Shown one piece after another: positions 11,716 to 23,765 of a DNA stretch of 64,000 bases. Location of the stretch: assembly GCA_033239005.1 (NCBI GenBank), contig BSQZ01000011.1, forward strand, positions 1,252,501 through 1,316,500, in the 5' to 3' direction. Every line of letters starts with the position of its first letter. Within the stretch, counting starts at the first letter, position 1. The stretch is from Lamellibrachia satsuma. Its lineage: Eukaryota; Annelida; Polychaeta; Sabellida; Siboglinidae. Under the pieces are notes generated by a model. The model saw nothing but the letters and a program-made list of their open reading frames with translations, was not told the origin of the DNA and did not search any database. Position numbers and translations under genes: made by a program.

Positions 11716-14700
11716 GTAAGTTGTGTGAAATTCGCGTTTCATTAAGGTTATACGTGTATTGTTTGTATGTGTACACTCAGTATAATAGCTACTCGGACTG
11801 GTGGGACATTGTTTGCTTTTACACACGCAATCCAGAAGGGATACATCGCCAAACAGGATTTCTGTTACTGTCGTCCACGATCCCAAGAGCGGCCCATGTA
11901 ATCCAGGATATGCATCCATTCATATTATGGTCTAACCGCTTTCTCGATTACATGCATGCACGTGTTCCGGCGTTCGTGGTTTAATGTTGTGCGTGCGCGC
12001 GTGTGTGTGGCAGGCAGACAGGCAGTCAGGCAGGCAGGCAGGCAGATAGGCGTGTTAATTATTGGCGTACAAGAAATTGATGCATCGTTGTCTGTTGTTA
12101 TATCCAGATGCATAACTTGACGCCTGTTAATTGTTCTAAGTGCGTCGCGAGATCTGATTGAGCACGTTGGCGTTACGAAGCTCAATAGCTTAACATCACC
12201 TGTGCAAACCACAAATCCAGTGGTAGGGACTCTCTTCCACAATGAGGGCGCCATGTAGAATACATACTTTAAATGTTTGCGGTCATACTTTTTTCTGGAG
12301 GTAACCAAACGTATATTTATAGCTTCGTGATGCGAAGACAGTGAAATATTGTTGTCTCCTCTATTATTTGATAAAAGCAACAGTGTTATACGACTCCTAG
12401 TTAGTGCCACCTGGTAATGTAGCGCAGAATAACCACCATAGCCAGTCATCAGTAGGCAAACTGTACACTGCAAATGGTCTCCTAATTGGAGACATGTTGG
12501 CACGTGGCTGACGTCACCAGGAGCGACCAAATTTAAAACAGCCTGTCACAAATTACGCTCGTTACTATAATAAGCGAACTACATTATACGGACACACGCT
12601 CGCGTGCACGTTCATGTTCGTGTGAAAACCAAATCCATCTGTTGACACACGACGACGAGCCTGCCGCGACACATTTCTCGGTGTCAATGTCGCGTTATCA
12701 CCTCGCCATACGAGAACAGTACTACACCTTCAGGGCGCGTATGTTGTCTACGCGAATACATTAGTCGACTAGTCTGTTGACAATGGCTCGTGAAACGTGT
12801 CTCGCTGGTAGTAGTTGGGTTCGTAGAGAGATTCGACCCATTGTATCATAAGTGCATCATTTCCAACTTCCTTATCACCCGCCAGACGCCGGCGGAAAGT
12901 GTGTGCGTGGGAGTGGGAGTGGGCGTGTGTGTACGTGTGTGTGTGTGCGTGTGTGCCGCGTGCGTGTGTGTGTCCGCCAGTGTCCGCGTCCGTGCTTGCG
13001 CTTAACCTCCCCCTTGGCCTCCCCCGTGACCTCTCCCATAAACCTCCCCTTTGATCTCCCCCTTGGCCTCCCCCTTGACCTCTACCCTAGACCTCCCCTT
13101 GACCTCCCCTTGACATCTCCCATTGACCTCCCCTTGACCTCCCCCTTGACCTCCCCCCTTGACCTCTCCCATGTACCTCCCCTTGACCTCCCCTTTGATC
13201 TCCCCCTTGACCTCCCCCCTTGTCCTCCCCTTGACCTCTCCCCTAGACCTCCCCTTGACCTCCCCCTTTGACCTCCCCCTTTACGAGATCCTAGATACGT
13301 CAATGCAGTGGGTGCCCTACTTTTAAACGCTATATGATTACGATTTGTTTATTTGCGCATGTATCATGTATCGTGTATCGTATATCATGTATCATGTATC
13401 GTGTATCGTATATCATGTATCATGTATCGTGTATCATGTATCGTGTATCATGTATCATGCTCTCTATACTCTTGGATTTCATATTTACCCTAACATAATA
13501 ATTTATTATTATTTGTTTTAAGCAACAAAGATGTGTTTCTTGAACATAATGTTTAGAGTATCGTGGACAGAAAAGGAAAGTAAAATACAAAGTGGACATC
13601 AAGTTGAGGAAAAGATTGAGGGGTTAGAAGGAGAGTTCGGCAAAGAATTAAAATCCTCGAATGTCTACCAGCCTGGATAAAAAAAGAACGTAACAAACGG
13701 TTTGAAGACACCTGTGGTCGTGTGAAATGGAGGGTCATAATCTCCTACACAGGTAGCAGGTGTGGCACCCAATGATGACGAAGACCGAGCTAACATAGGA
13801 TAATCGTAATATACTGGCATATACACCAAAGTCACTCATTTCATTTATTCTGCCCAACAGGTGCGAACCTAGCAATGATGTGACGTTGCATGTTACGCCA
13901 TTTTCCACCGGCCCAACCTGTCTAGTTAGGCGCGAAGTTGGGCGGACATAGATACAGCGAATACGACCGTATAATAGTTGTTTCAAATGTCGCCAACGTG
14001 ATGCATCCCGTATCCATCGCGTGGTTAGCGTCTGTCCAACACGACCTTGTCGCATTTAGTTAGCTAATGGCTTCACATTTTCGTCACCTTGCTTCAATGG
14101 AGCACACATTTACATTGTATTATCGTAGTAATATAGGCCTTCAGATACGGTTATGTTACCAGCTGCTGGTAGCCTGGAGACAATCGTGATTTATTTTGCA
14201 ACCCGATCTGGGCTGGGAATATAACACTACTATGAAGATCACCATGTCGCTTGGAGTGCGTCAAGTCGGTCCATCATACCGGTGACTGGCTGGCGTGTGA
14301 TATCGTATCCCCAGTTGTAATTCAGCATCTTCCATTCATGCCCTTTGGAGTATCATTTTATATGGTCCTACTGGATTAAGTTATTTCGCTGCTTTGGCCA
14401 CTAATTTTATTCGTTCTATTGTGTGCGGTGATTATCTCCAAATTCAACTACGCGTGACAACCCACACATTGAATATTTTTGATTGCGTTTGTACATATAT
14501 TACTATAATATGTCACAGTCATAGTGATTTGTCACATGGATTTCTCGCTCTGTTTTTCCCTTTTTGGAAATTAATCAAGGTACTGTATATACTTTTAGAT
14601 GGTTATTACAAGGTTGTTACAGTTAAAATTGCGTGTGTCTAGTGTTTTATAATACGTTCATTCTTTTCTTAGTCATTTAACCTTAGTTACTAGTGCGTGT

Positions 14701-17700
14701 GCAAATGTACGTTAATATTAGTTTAATGTTACGTATTTTTTAATTGTACGTGTCTATGAAGGGGTTGGCTTCGTAGACGAAGCTTCGTAATTGCTAGTTA
14801 TTATTATTATTATTATTATTGTTATTAAAATAATAATTAGTGTTAATAAAATTACTTCTGCTGCTGTTCCTGCCGCCGCCCCGGAAACCAAATCTGGAGG
14901 CGCGTTATAAAAAGGGTTTGTCAATGTGGAAATCGGTATGCAATACGAAAGTTGTCAACAGATGAATGAATACACTAGGGCGCTAGGGAGGGTATATACG
15001 ATTAAAAAGATGAAGTCTTCAGATGAAGACTTAATTAAATTGTTTCCTATTGACCTAACGTTAACATCGTTGACGTTGCAGGCGAGTGCCTGGAGAGATG
15101 CTGCCGCTGTCGCTGTCTGCAGAGCGTGCCGTATGCGTCTCTCGCCGCCTGGGTTTTGCACGTGATGGCCGTCTGTGCAGCCGGCGTCTCTCTCATTATC
15201 GCCGTCGACAGGACACGCACGCTGCTCGAGTGGAAACACCTGTACGTTAAACACATTCATAGTTGACACCCATATGTCATGTCCAGTCAGTTTAATACCA
15301 TATGGACAGGCGCCACGTCTCCTGTTTTGTATATCTCCTTTGTTCGCCAGTTTTGTCATAGCTTATCATTCCTTTTTCAAATAGTATCCTTTTAAAAATA
15401 TTCTTCTCATTATTTTCTGTCACAAATAATTGGCAAGACCCGGCAACATATTGCATAAAATAGCATCCTTGAGATCTTAATTTTTCAAAAATAAATTCAA
15501 TTCCGTATTTCACGAGGGATGTGCAAAATGTTTCTACGGATTGCATAAAATGGCATTTGAGGTCATCATTTAAAAAAGCAAAAAAGCATTGCACGAGTGG
15601 TGTGTGCCCTCTCTGACATTCTGCATAATTCCTTATAATTAATTAATTTGGCACCTCGCAAATGCAGTAGTATTATCCGGGCTTCACAGTATAGCCATCA
15701 CAGAGCCAGCCATTTTGAGATAAACGCTACCCGCTCAGGTCTGAATTTCTTTTGGTTACCAGGGTAAGATTCTATGGGTGCACGTATACACTCCAGCTGC
15801 TACGGTTCTGTGGGATGCCTCTTGGTTGACTTTGTTGATCACTGAGTGTGTTGCTTTTTTTTATCTAAACTGTCTTCGTGTCACGCTGTAAAACTATTGG
15901 GTCAATGTAAAACAAACATGATGAAAAATGTTAAACGATAATACTTCAATATTAAAATACATTTGTGAGATAAAGAGATAAAGGAATACCACAATTGCAT
16001 GAATAGTGCTTTATAATTAGTAGCTGGTATGAATAACTATTTGTTTGAATCAAGGTATAACGCTTTTTTTTATCAAAAAACCGTGTGTCTCTAGATGACG
16101 TGATTGTTCTTGTCGAGAAGAGATGGTAACTTATTTTAAGACCGATCGCTTCTAAATGACTACCGATATTGCCCGCAGGTGATCGAATATGCCCGAAGAC
16201 ATGTTGCTTTCAGACTAGACTACATGGACGTGGTGTGTATATCAGTGATGGCGGGCATGTTGTCTGCCGTCACTGGGTTCTTGATTCTATCAACGGTGTC
16301 ATCAAAGCCGATGTCTTCGTACATATTCTGCTCGACGAGGAAAAATCGATACGCCAGGATATTTAACGGTGTCGTAAGTGAAACAAACACTACTAATGGT
16401 CTTTTGATGATGCACAGCTGACGGTGTCATTAAAATGCGCCTTCTTATTGGGAACGAGTCGTGTGCAACCAATGTCATTTCAACTGTATTGTTAATTAGC
16501 GAAGCTGACATAGCATTTCTATCATGATTTTACGAACGTTTTAAAATATACAGTTGCTGCTGATTGTGACTTTACATTGACTAATTCGTACGTTTTGAAA
16601 AAAAGATAAAAAGGAGGAGAATCAAACAGTTACATATGCTATTAAATAAGCAGCCGTTGTCATTATACTCAGATGCATCTTCGCATTATCGGTATTTTCT
16701 ATGTCCATCAAGCCCATGAGGACAATTTGCTCTTAAAATGTGCCTGCATTTCAAAACATTGCACACCGGTGATTTTTGCTTCTCATCACATAAATGCACG
16801 CTTTGCATTCTGGAGTGAAACTATCTTCAACATTCATGGGTATGAAATATTATATTAATAAATGGTATATATTTGAACTCTCGAAGGGGGTCGGTTTGTA
16901 TCAGTACCTTAAACATAAATTTATGTTGATGCGGAAATAGGAACTAACTAACTAACAATAACATGTTAGTACAAGGCAAGAACATTTGTAGTTATCCGGT
17001 TACAATACTCAGTGGCTGGACCAAAACGTTCTATCCATTATAAAAGATATATTAATAATATTTCATTAAGTCTGCACTGTTTTTAAAAGTACACGAGTAC
17101 CATCAAGTTCGAAATAGGTATGTAGTTACTTTTAAGAAGTTATAAGATCGCTTTGGAGTTGTGAGCTAACGCAAATATGAAGACGCAGGTAACGAATTTA
17201 ACGACACGTGACTTTGACGAAGATACAATTTAGAATGGGTCAACTAATAATAATAATAATAATAACAGTTCTTTGATTCGCCAGTTTCTAGCTTAAACTA
17301 ATCACTGTGCGTACAAACTAAAAGGCCATTGAAAAAAGATATAAATAATTTAATTAATTTATCCATCAGAACGTAGGCCTATTCATTTTCACATAAAACG
17401 ATTAAAGAATGGAAAGTTATCAACATATTGTGTAAATGATAGCAGTATAAATATGTTTTAAAACAAAACTGGCGGGTTACGCATAGACCCGGATCTAGGT
17501 GATGAGCAATGCCTGAACTCTCGATAAGCCAATGACTTCCTTGTCCACTTGTCATCTGCATCGTAACTTTGTTAAATCTTGTATTGAACGGTTTGCTCTC
17601 TGTTAGATTGTAGGCGCCATGTTGAACGGTTTGTTCTCTGTTAGATTGTAGGCGCCATGTTGAACGGTTCGCTCTCTGTTAGATTGTAGGCGCCATGTTG

Positions 17701-20335
17701 CTGTTCCTGTCGGCGTGGATGATGGTGTGTTTCGTCGTCACCGTTCCCATCGTGCTCCTGGTCATGTTGTCCGTCCTGTACAACGTCAAACATGTCGACT
17801 GCATCAACCTCGTGCATTACGGTGAGTGGTTCTAGTTGTTTCCAGCACTTGGCAACGTTCTAGTAACTGACTGCGGTTACTATAATATGATGTTGTTACG
17901 AGATTTCGGTCTACAAGTCAGTCTGTTTCTGAACAAGATCAACTTTTATATGCACGTACTGAGGATGGTCACTGCCAGAGTGCATGGCGTCGTCGGTAGT
18001 TCTTTTACGTCCCATTTAATGAACATCCGAGTCACGAGTTGAATGTTGAGAGCGAGATTTTAAACCTCTTGAACCCAGAACTCTGGCATGTAAAACGGAT
18101 GTGCGAACCATTACACTGCTACGTCACCCCGTACAGCTAGAAAAAAGCGAAAATATCGCGGCGTGTCACGTGGTAATAGAGCGAGAAACAACGAGCGTCA
18201 TCTAATATCTAATCCAATGCAATTTTGGTAAATCATCCAAAGGAATTTGCATACAATTGATTGACAGTGGGATTTCGTATTTCATCTCACCCACGGTCAT
18301 AAGAGTGGAAACCTTTCAGGACAAAAAGTGGACGAAATAAAAACTTCTGAAACATCAACGTTAAAATGCTCAATCAATCCTGGCCAAATATTGTGTTGAT
18401 CAAAACTAAGTTCATCTTAAAATAGCATGGCGTTTCTATATTAAGAAGTTCGCATTATATTGTTTGGAATTTTCACAAATAATAATCATCGCAGACTTGG
18501 TGTTGCACTGCCATATGAGAATGGATGAAACCTAATAGAGATGTATTTCCTCAATGCAAACGTACAGTATGTAAGCTCATCCAGTATAATTTTAACCACG
18601 TTATTCTTGTGTAACAATTACTGTATTTTGATCTATATTTCTTTAACAAATGTAAGCCTGTACCTTCGGATCAAAGATCAAGATCAAAGTGTGCAAATAC
18701 TGTCTAGACATTTTCGTAGATGTTTCAAATACTGGTCAGCCTCGCTACAATTGTAGCCTTTCACGAGAGAGCATGTAAGAAAGTTTATGTTCCCAATATA
18801 AAAAGAAAATGTTTATTGAATTTCACGTGGTCCAGTTTCTTCCTTGATTACGTTGTTACAAAGCAAGATTTTAGTCATTGTGTAACAAATATTGCGCTCC
18901 GGGAATATGTTAAACACATGTTTCTAGTGGGATATAATCAACCTTGCTACGTGTTCTAAGAAAATTGCCATGTATCAGACGACGATGTATCAGCATGATC
19001 TACTTACGTTATTCGCTTAACTAACTTTATGTCATCAGTCTACTTGTGTATAATATACAGGTGAAACCAAACATATTAATTATTTGATCTTCTTTTGTTA
19101 TTTACTATTATTTAACTTTTCAGGTTTGTCTGACAAAGACAGCCCGGTATGTGGAGTCGCGCTAGATATATTTTACCAAGAGGTATTTATCGATTTCGAC
19201 TAAGTAACACCCACATGAGGTACTCGTACTCACAAATAAATATATCGCACAATTCGGCAGAGTAACCCAAAATGTACAAGGGTGAGTAATTGTAAAACCC
19301 AACACAAACTGTAATATAGAGGCACCTTCAAACATGCCACGGGGCTTAGCTTACACAACGCCTTACGTCGTGGCTACCACGGTCCCAAGAATTGCCTAGA
19401 ATAGGCGCATCGGTCGTAATAGGACGTATTCCTGGAGTTTACAACTTGATATCGAAATAAACGTGACGTGATTAGAAACCGACATTAGAAACACAAAACC
19501 TTGATAGCATAATTAATATGCACGCACGCATGCACGCACGCAAGCACGCGCATATACTAACAATATAAAATACGTAACGCTGTATTTATATGAAGGCGTA
19601 TTCCTCTTTCTTTCCAGAGTCTACCTGTATTGACGTCCTACGTGATTTCACTTGTGGGGTCGACATTAGTCGTTATAAGTTTGGTAGGTGTTTATCGGGT
19701 GTTATCATAAATGTGCTGGCCTATCTTGAATTTGTAGAATTTGCAGTGTGTTGGTATTACAGGATACGGCCCGCGTTTATCAAATGGCATGCGATTAACA
19801 GATCGCCAGTTCAAAACATGTCCGAAGAGCGAATTTCCCGAATATTATAGAGAGTTAGCTGCGCCAGTCTCGCGAAATCCAACCATCGCATCCCTGTTTG
19901 CACGGAGAGCTCCTTTTGGACATATGCGACAAACCACTTTTACATTTAATATAACGTGCCGCGATACAATAACACAATAACATGCATATGAACAGCAATC
20001 TGGGTCGTATTTGCTGTTACACAGTGATCCGATGTTACATTGTTTGTTGCGGTTCCATTATAAACGTTCGGAATAAAATTGATTGGACAGTGTTTAAAAT
20101 TACGCACCATCTTAATTTCGTCTTACTGATGTTTGGCAAGTTGGTTGTTTACGAACACATCCAACTTTATTGCACACCGAAGATTGTATGTCCTTTCTCT
20201 GATTTGTTCCAGGTGTTGTACATCATATGCTCATCGGCGAACGTCATCTACTTAAAGGAGTCGCCGTTTGCTATATTCGATCTAAAGAGCAGTTTTGTTC
20301 GCGAAGCATCCAGGAATGCTAACACCCACATGTAA
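11709..20335 (+). CDS. Proteolipid protein M6/PLP-family four-pass membrane protein
   Basis: Seven coding exons join with consistent phases into 237 residues: 11709-11715, 15082-15241, 16214-16373, 17683-17821, 19124-19182, 19618-19683 and 20213-20335. Members of the M6/PLP/DM20 family are neuronal or glial plasma-membrane tetraspan proteins of about 240-280 residues. Supporting marks: a start coding Met-Gly on a tiny first exon, as in the vertebrate genes; a cysteine-rich N-terminus (residues 5-14, likely palmitoylated); the block SVPYASL at 17-23; hydrophobic segments at about 21-44, 62-82, 114-141 and 180-205; and a second outer loop with Cys149 and Cys165. The C-terminus has the family-like SSANVIYLK. 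Sequence divergence from vertebrate PLP is strong; exon order and topology carry the call. The third-exon boundary is the least certain. Confidence 0.8.
11998..12050. repeat. GT then CAGG tetranucleotide repeat
   Basis: A short GT run is followed by about nine imperfect CAGG/CAGT units inside M6 intron 1. Confidence 0.85.
12896..12995. repeat. GT-rich imperfect microsatellite
   Basis: GTGTGTGCGTGTG-type run inside M6 intron 1, directly upstream of the pyrimidine minisatellite. Confidence 0.85.
13003..13290. repeat. 12-bp pyrimidine-rich minisatellite
   Basis: About 23 imperfect copies of a unit like CCCTTGACCTCC. The strand asymmetry (nearly all C/T apart from the GA in each unit) makes long proline/leucine-rich and glycine/arginine-rich open frames that are not genes. 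Confidence 0.9.
13361..13458. repeat. TATCATG/TATCGTG minisatellite
   Basis: Alternating heptamers TATCATG and TATCGTG, roughly 13 units, in M6 intron 1. Confidence 0.9.
14797..14840. repeat. ATT trinucleotide microsatellite
   Basis: About nine ATT units followed by interrupted copies, in M6 intron 1. Confidence 0.9.
15082..15241 (+). CDS. M6 exon 2, cysteine-rich N-terminus and first membrane segment
   Basis: Acceptor TTGACGTTGCAG and donor GTACGT. It encodes ECLERCCRCRCLQSVPYASL, then a hydrophobic stretch with an unusual number of alanines and valines, then DRTRTLLEWK. It starts in phase 1 and ends in phase 2. A weaker donor four bases downstream (GTTAAA) would give phase 0 and could pair with the acceptor at 16179. 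Confidence 0.75.
16214..16373 (+). CDS. M6 exon 3, second membrane segment
   Basis: Acceptor TTGCTTTCAG at 16204-16213 keeps phase 2 from exon 2. Donor GTAAGT follows at 16374. It encodes DYMDVVCISVMAGMLSAVTG, then a basic cytosolic stretch ending RIFNGV. An alternative start at 16180 after CCCGCAG would need the weak exon-2 donor; it would add VIEYARRHVAFR. Confidence 0.7.
17240..17264. repeat. TAA trinucleotide microsatellite
   Basis: About eight TAA units in M6 intron 3. Confidence 0.85.
17400..17582 (+). mobile_element. 3' fragment of a non-LTR retrotransposon
   Basis: Matches the 3' part of the LINE fragment at 48855-49315. Shared words include GAATGGAA near the end of the reading frame, GGCGGGTTAC, and the 3' UTR block CTCTCGATAAGCCAATG followed by TTCCTTGTCCACTTG and TGTTAAATC. 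It is 5' truncated and has no coding capacity. It lies in M6 intron 3. Confidence 0.7.
17583..17696 (+). repeat. 38-bp unit in three tandem copies spanning an M6 splice acceptor
   Basis: Three near-identical copies (17583-17620, 17621-17658, 17659-17696) each contain the pyrimidine tract, the CTCTCTGTTAG or TTCTCTGTTAG acceptor and the first 14 bases of exon 4. Only the third leads into the open frame; use of either upstream acceptor reaches a TAG in the next copy. Confidence 0.9.
17683..17821 (+). CDS. M6 exon 4, third membrane segment
   Basis: It begins ATTGTAGGCGCC after the third acceptor copy, in phase 0. It encodes IVGAMLLFLSAWMMVC, a long hydrophobic stretch, and the outer-loop start NVKHVDCINLVHY. 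Donor is G|GTGAGT, phase 1. Confidence 0.8.
19124..19182 (+). CDS. M6 exon 5, second outer loop
   Basis: Acceptor TTAACTTTTCAG; encodes GLSDKDSPVCGVALDIFYQE and stops at donor GTATTT in phase 0. Cys165 would pair in the disulfide-bonded second extracellular loop of the family. Confidence 0.75.
19515..19552. repeat. GCAC tetranucleotide repeat
   Basis: Imperfect GCAC units just upstream of M6 exon 6. Confidence 0.8.
19618..19683 (+). CDS. M6 exon 6, start of fourth membrane segment
   Basis: Acceptor CTTTCTTTCCAG and donor GTAGGT, phase 0 at both ends. It encodes SLPVLTSYVISLVGSTLVVI followed by SL. The other two frames lack a continuous hydrophobic segment or contain a stop. Confidence 0.7.
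20213..20335 (+). CDS. M6 terminal exon
   Basis: Acceptor TTTGTTCCAG. Encodes VLYIICSSANVIYLKESP and a hydrophilic cytosolic tail ending NANTHM and TAA. Hydrophobic residues at the exon start complete the fourth membrane segment begun in exon 6. Confidence 0.75.
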   Translation: MLYIICSSANVIYLKESPFAIFDLKSSFVREASRNANTHM

Positions 20336-20984
20336 TCATGGCGGTTCACATCCGGGGGTAGCCTACGGAACATTTGTTTGAAGATCGAGGCAACCGATAT
20401 TGCTGTTGATTTTTGTCGATAGTAAAGTGTTTAGGTTTTTTTACTTGTCTTTGTTTGTAATGTGTAAAAGTGGCCGCGCATGTTCTCGCGTCAATTAATG
20501 AAATCGATCGCACTTATCACTATCCGACTCTCGCTCGCCTTCGTGAACACGCCGAGAACAGAGTCTGGCGTCAGAGACATCGCTTGTTCGTTACAGTCAG
20601 CTAGCATCACTGATTGATTCATGTTGGCGCGTGTATATTTCAGTTAAGTTGATTAAGTTTCGTTTGTTCAACTGTTTCCGTTTGCTGGACTTTCGGTTGA
20701 CGCGCAGTCAATAGATGCCGTAGGTCGCAGGTCGGTTCGTGCCAGATGAGGCGAGCTTTCATTCCTCGACAGTGGCGCCGACACGCGAAAGCCGGTGGAA
20801 GTATGATAAGGAACAAACCCAGTGTTAAATAATAATTCCGCTTAATTTATTGTGTATGTTGTTTCACTATAAGTCAAGTTTAGAATTGTGAGGTATGCTT
20901 GTATACGCTGATAAAATTGTACTAAATAATGAATTAGAATGAAAGTTCCCGTGCGTATACCCAGATTCTGTGTTTACATCCGGA
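20336..20984 (+). other. 3' flank of M6, possible 3' UTR
   Basis: No canonical AATAAA was found; AATAAT near 20828 and 20924 is the nearest approach. No other feature is recognised. Confidence 0.3.
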
Positions 20985-21078
20985 TTTCGTCACAATGGAA
21001 CATACTCTCTGATCTCAAGGTTTACTGTGTGCGATAAACGTTGGCGTCACACCCCGGAGCTTGGGTAATCTAGGCTAC
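20985..21078 (+). repeat. Dispersed ~90-bp repeat, copy 1
   Basis: Shares CGTCACAATG, TGTGTGCGATAAACG, GGCGTCACAC and GGGTAATCTAGGCTA with copies at 48541, 49341 and 62625. Identity is imperfect. The right boundary (AATCGAGGCTA in the others) is common to all four. Confidence 0.6.
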
Positions 21079-22299
21079 CTTGGTATGGATATCGGTCTGG
21101 AGGCGTAGCGGAACACTGAGGACATCACACAACGCTCGCAGAGATAGCGCAGAAGGTCAGCCTGGTGTACAAATAGCTGACATAATGAATGACTTATATC
21201 ACATTCTGGTAACAACAAGATAAAATCATTATACATATTAATAAGATAACATAATGTACCGAGTGATGGGGAACCACCAAGGATGGGTGTAAAGTCTGAC
21301 TGCCCGGCGACTTTACTTCCGTGTCCGAATCTTTCGAGTGTTTATGGGTGTGACAGACATGTGTCGACCTTTCCACGCCCTAAGTGGATGGATAATTAAA
21401 CGCGAGTCGTTACTTGTGGTTACATGTGTCTGCTCTGTGTGACGTCTTTGGCGCAAGAGGATAGAGTAAAAATACGTGTGATTAGCTGTAGTGACAGTGT
21501 AGTCTGCAGTAACTAACAATTAGTGCCTTCCGGCAATTACACATGTCGTCTGCATGCTACTTTAGTCCGTCGGTTGTCTGAGATATCACATTATTAAGCA
21601 TTGAACATTACTGGATATACTTGTCAATATGCAACACCCAATAACGCAATAATTCTGCACAAAACGCTTCTGAAATTGTAAACCCAACGTAGATATATCA
21701 CAAAGGATGCAAGGAAACGTTCAAAGGCACAACTATTAACATAATTGTCCGTCCCTATTACTGAACATAATGTGGGTACTTATTAAAAAAGACAGTTGTC
21801 CTCGGCCTTGCATGCGATTTTTAAAATAAACCTAGACTTTATGGCCACGTCCATTTGTAGAGGAGCATTACACATCACACCGCCCCACACCTGCGTCACT
21901 TCTAAACACGCACCCTTTTCCGCCTTGACTTATGTTGGAAATATAGGAAATCAAGACAAGTGGCAATTTCTGAAGAAACACTTATTTTATCAAATGATCA
22001 GCGATAGAATCCACTTCTAAATTAGGACAACCAAAATACTTTTTTATCACCATTAACAGTTACAACTTATAATATTTAAATGTTTTTTTTTATTTCTGTC
22101 ATATGTGATTTGACGTACTTGTTTGAACAGGCAGCGTCTACAGGTCTGTAATAACAATCGACATGTTTATTTCATTAATAAAATATTGTGAATTATTGTT
22201 ACTTTCTGTAGAAGCAACTTTGTGTTTGAATTCCGTTCGTTTTTAAAATGTCACAAAAATATTAGGTCTACTTTTTATTACGTTGTACACTCTGTTTAG
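21079..22299. other. Intergenic, no gene recognised
   Basis: No domain-bearing frames or repeats were recognised. Confidence 0.35.
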
Positions 22300-23765
22300 G
22301 TACCGTTGCGTGGTAGAGGTAGCGACAGTGCAATGCTGACGCAGTTACCAATACATGTAAACACTATACTGGGTAGCGTTGCGTGGTAGAGGTAGCGACA
22401 GTGCAATGCCGACGCAGTCACCAGCGCATGTAAACACTATACAGGGTAGCGTTGCGTGGTAGAGGTAGCGACAGTGCAATGCCGACGCAGTCACCAGCGC
22501 ATGTAAACACTATACTGGGTAGCGTTGCGTGGTATAGAGGTAGCGACAGTGCAATGCCGACGCAGTCACCAGCGCATGTAAACACTATACTGGGTAGCGT
22601 TGCGTGGTAGAGGTAGCGACAGTGCAATGCCGACGCAGTCACCAGCGCATGTAAACACTATACAGGGTAGCGTTGCGTGGTAGAGGTAGCGACAGTGCAA
22701 TGCTGACGCAGTTACCAATACATGTAAACACTATACTGGGTAGCGTTGCGTGGTAGAGGTAGCGACAGTGCAATGCCGACGCAGTCACCAGCGCATGTAA
22801 ACACTATACAGGGTAGCGTTGCGTGGTAGAGGTAGCGACAGTGCAATGCCGACGCAGTCACCAGCGCATGTAAACACTATACTGGGTAGCGTTGCGTGGT
22901 ATAGAGGTAGCGACAGTGCAATGCCGACGCAGTCACCAGCGCATGTAAACACTATACTGGGTAGCGTTGCGTGGTAGAGGTAGCGACAGTGCAATGCCGA
23001 CGCAGTCACCAGCGCATGTAAACACTATACAGGGTAGCGTTGCGTGGTAGAGGTAGCGACAGTGCAATGCCGACGCAGTCACCAGCGCATGTAAACACTA
23101 TACAGGGTAGCGTTGCGTGGTAGAGGTAGCGACAGTGCAATGCCGACGCAGTCACCAGCGCATGTAAACACTATACTGGGTAGCGTTGCGTGGTAGAGGT
23201 AGCGACAGTGCAATGCCGACGCAGTCACCAGCGCATGTAAACGCTATACTGGGTAGCGTTGCGTGATAGAGGTAGCGACAGTGCAATGCCGACGCAGTCA
23301 CCAGCGCATGTAAACGCTATACTGGGTAGCGTTGCGTGGTAGAGGTAGCGACATTGCAATGCCGACGCAGTCACCAGCGCATGTAAACACTATACTGGGT
23401 AGCGTTGCGTGGTAGAGGTAGCGACAGTGCAATGCCGACGCAGTCACCAGCGCATGTAAACACTATACTGGGTAGCGTTGCGTGATAGAGGTAGCGACAG
23501 TGCAATGCCGACGCAGTCACCAGCGCATGTAAACACTATACTGGGTAGCGTTGCGTGGTAGAGGTAGCGACAGTGCAATGCCGACGCAGTCACCAGCGCA
23601 TGTAAACACTATACAGGGTAGCGTTGCGTGGTAGAGGTAGCGACAGTGCAATGCCGACGCAGTCACCAGCGCATGTAAACACTATACAGGGTAGCGTTGC
23701 GTGGTAGAGGTAGCGACAGTGCAATGCCGACGCAGTTACCAGCGCATGTAAACACTGTACTTGCG
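22300..23765. repeat. 73-bp satellite array with 367-bp higher-order period
   Basis: About 20 head-to-tail copies of a 73-bp unit containing GTAGCGTTGCGTGGTAGAGG and GACGCAGTCACCAGCGCATG. Copies differ at single positions (ACTATACT versus ACTATACA before GGG; one unit carries an extra TA in GGTATAGAGG). The segment from 22300 repeats almost exactly 367 bases later, that is, five units including the 75-bp variant. Open frames on the minus strand follow the repeat and are not genes. Confidence 0.95.

Larger units (their letters stand above)
11716..15081 (+). other. M6 intron 1
   Basis: The intron is 3.4 kb and carries CAGG, GT, CCTTGACCTCC and TATCATG tandem repeats and an ATT microsatellite (listed separately). 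The 201-codon minus-strand frame at 11925-12530 has no convincing domain. Confidence 0.6.

Noticed and set aside
11925..12530. 201-codon minus-strand gene
   Set aside because: It lies in M6 intron 1, spans a CAGG repeat and shows no coherent domain. A weak LINE-tail-like phrase (MAPSLWKRVP) is not enough.
13003..13300. Proline/leucine-rich or Gly/Arg-rich protein
   Set aside because: Produced by the 12-bp pyrimidine minisatellite in all frames.
13735..14055. 106-codon minus-strand gene
   Set aside because: No recognisable domain, no splice context, and it lies inside M6 intron 1.
22300..23765. CRISPR array
   Set aside because: The units are contiguous 73-bp direct repeats with no unique spacers, in a eukaryotic context.
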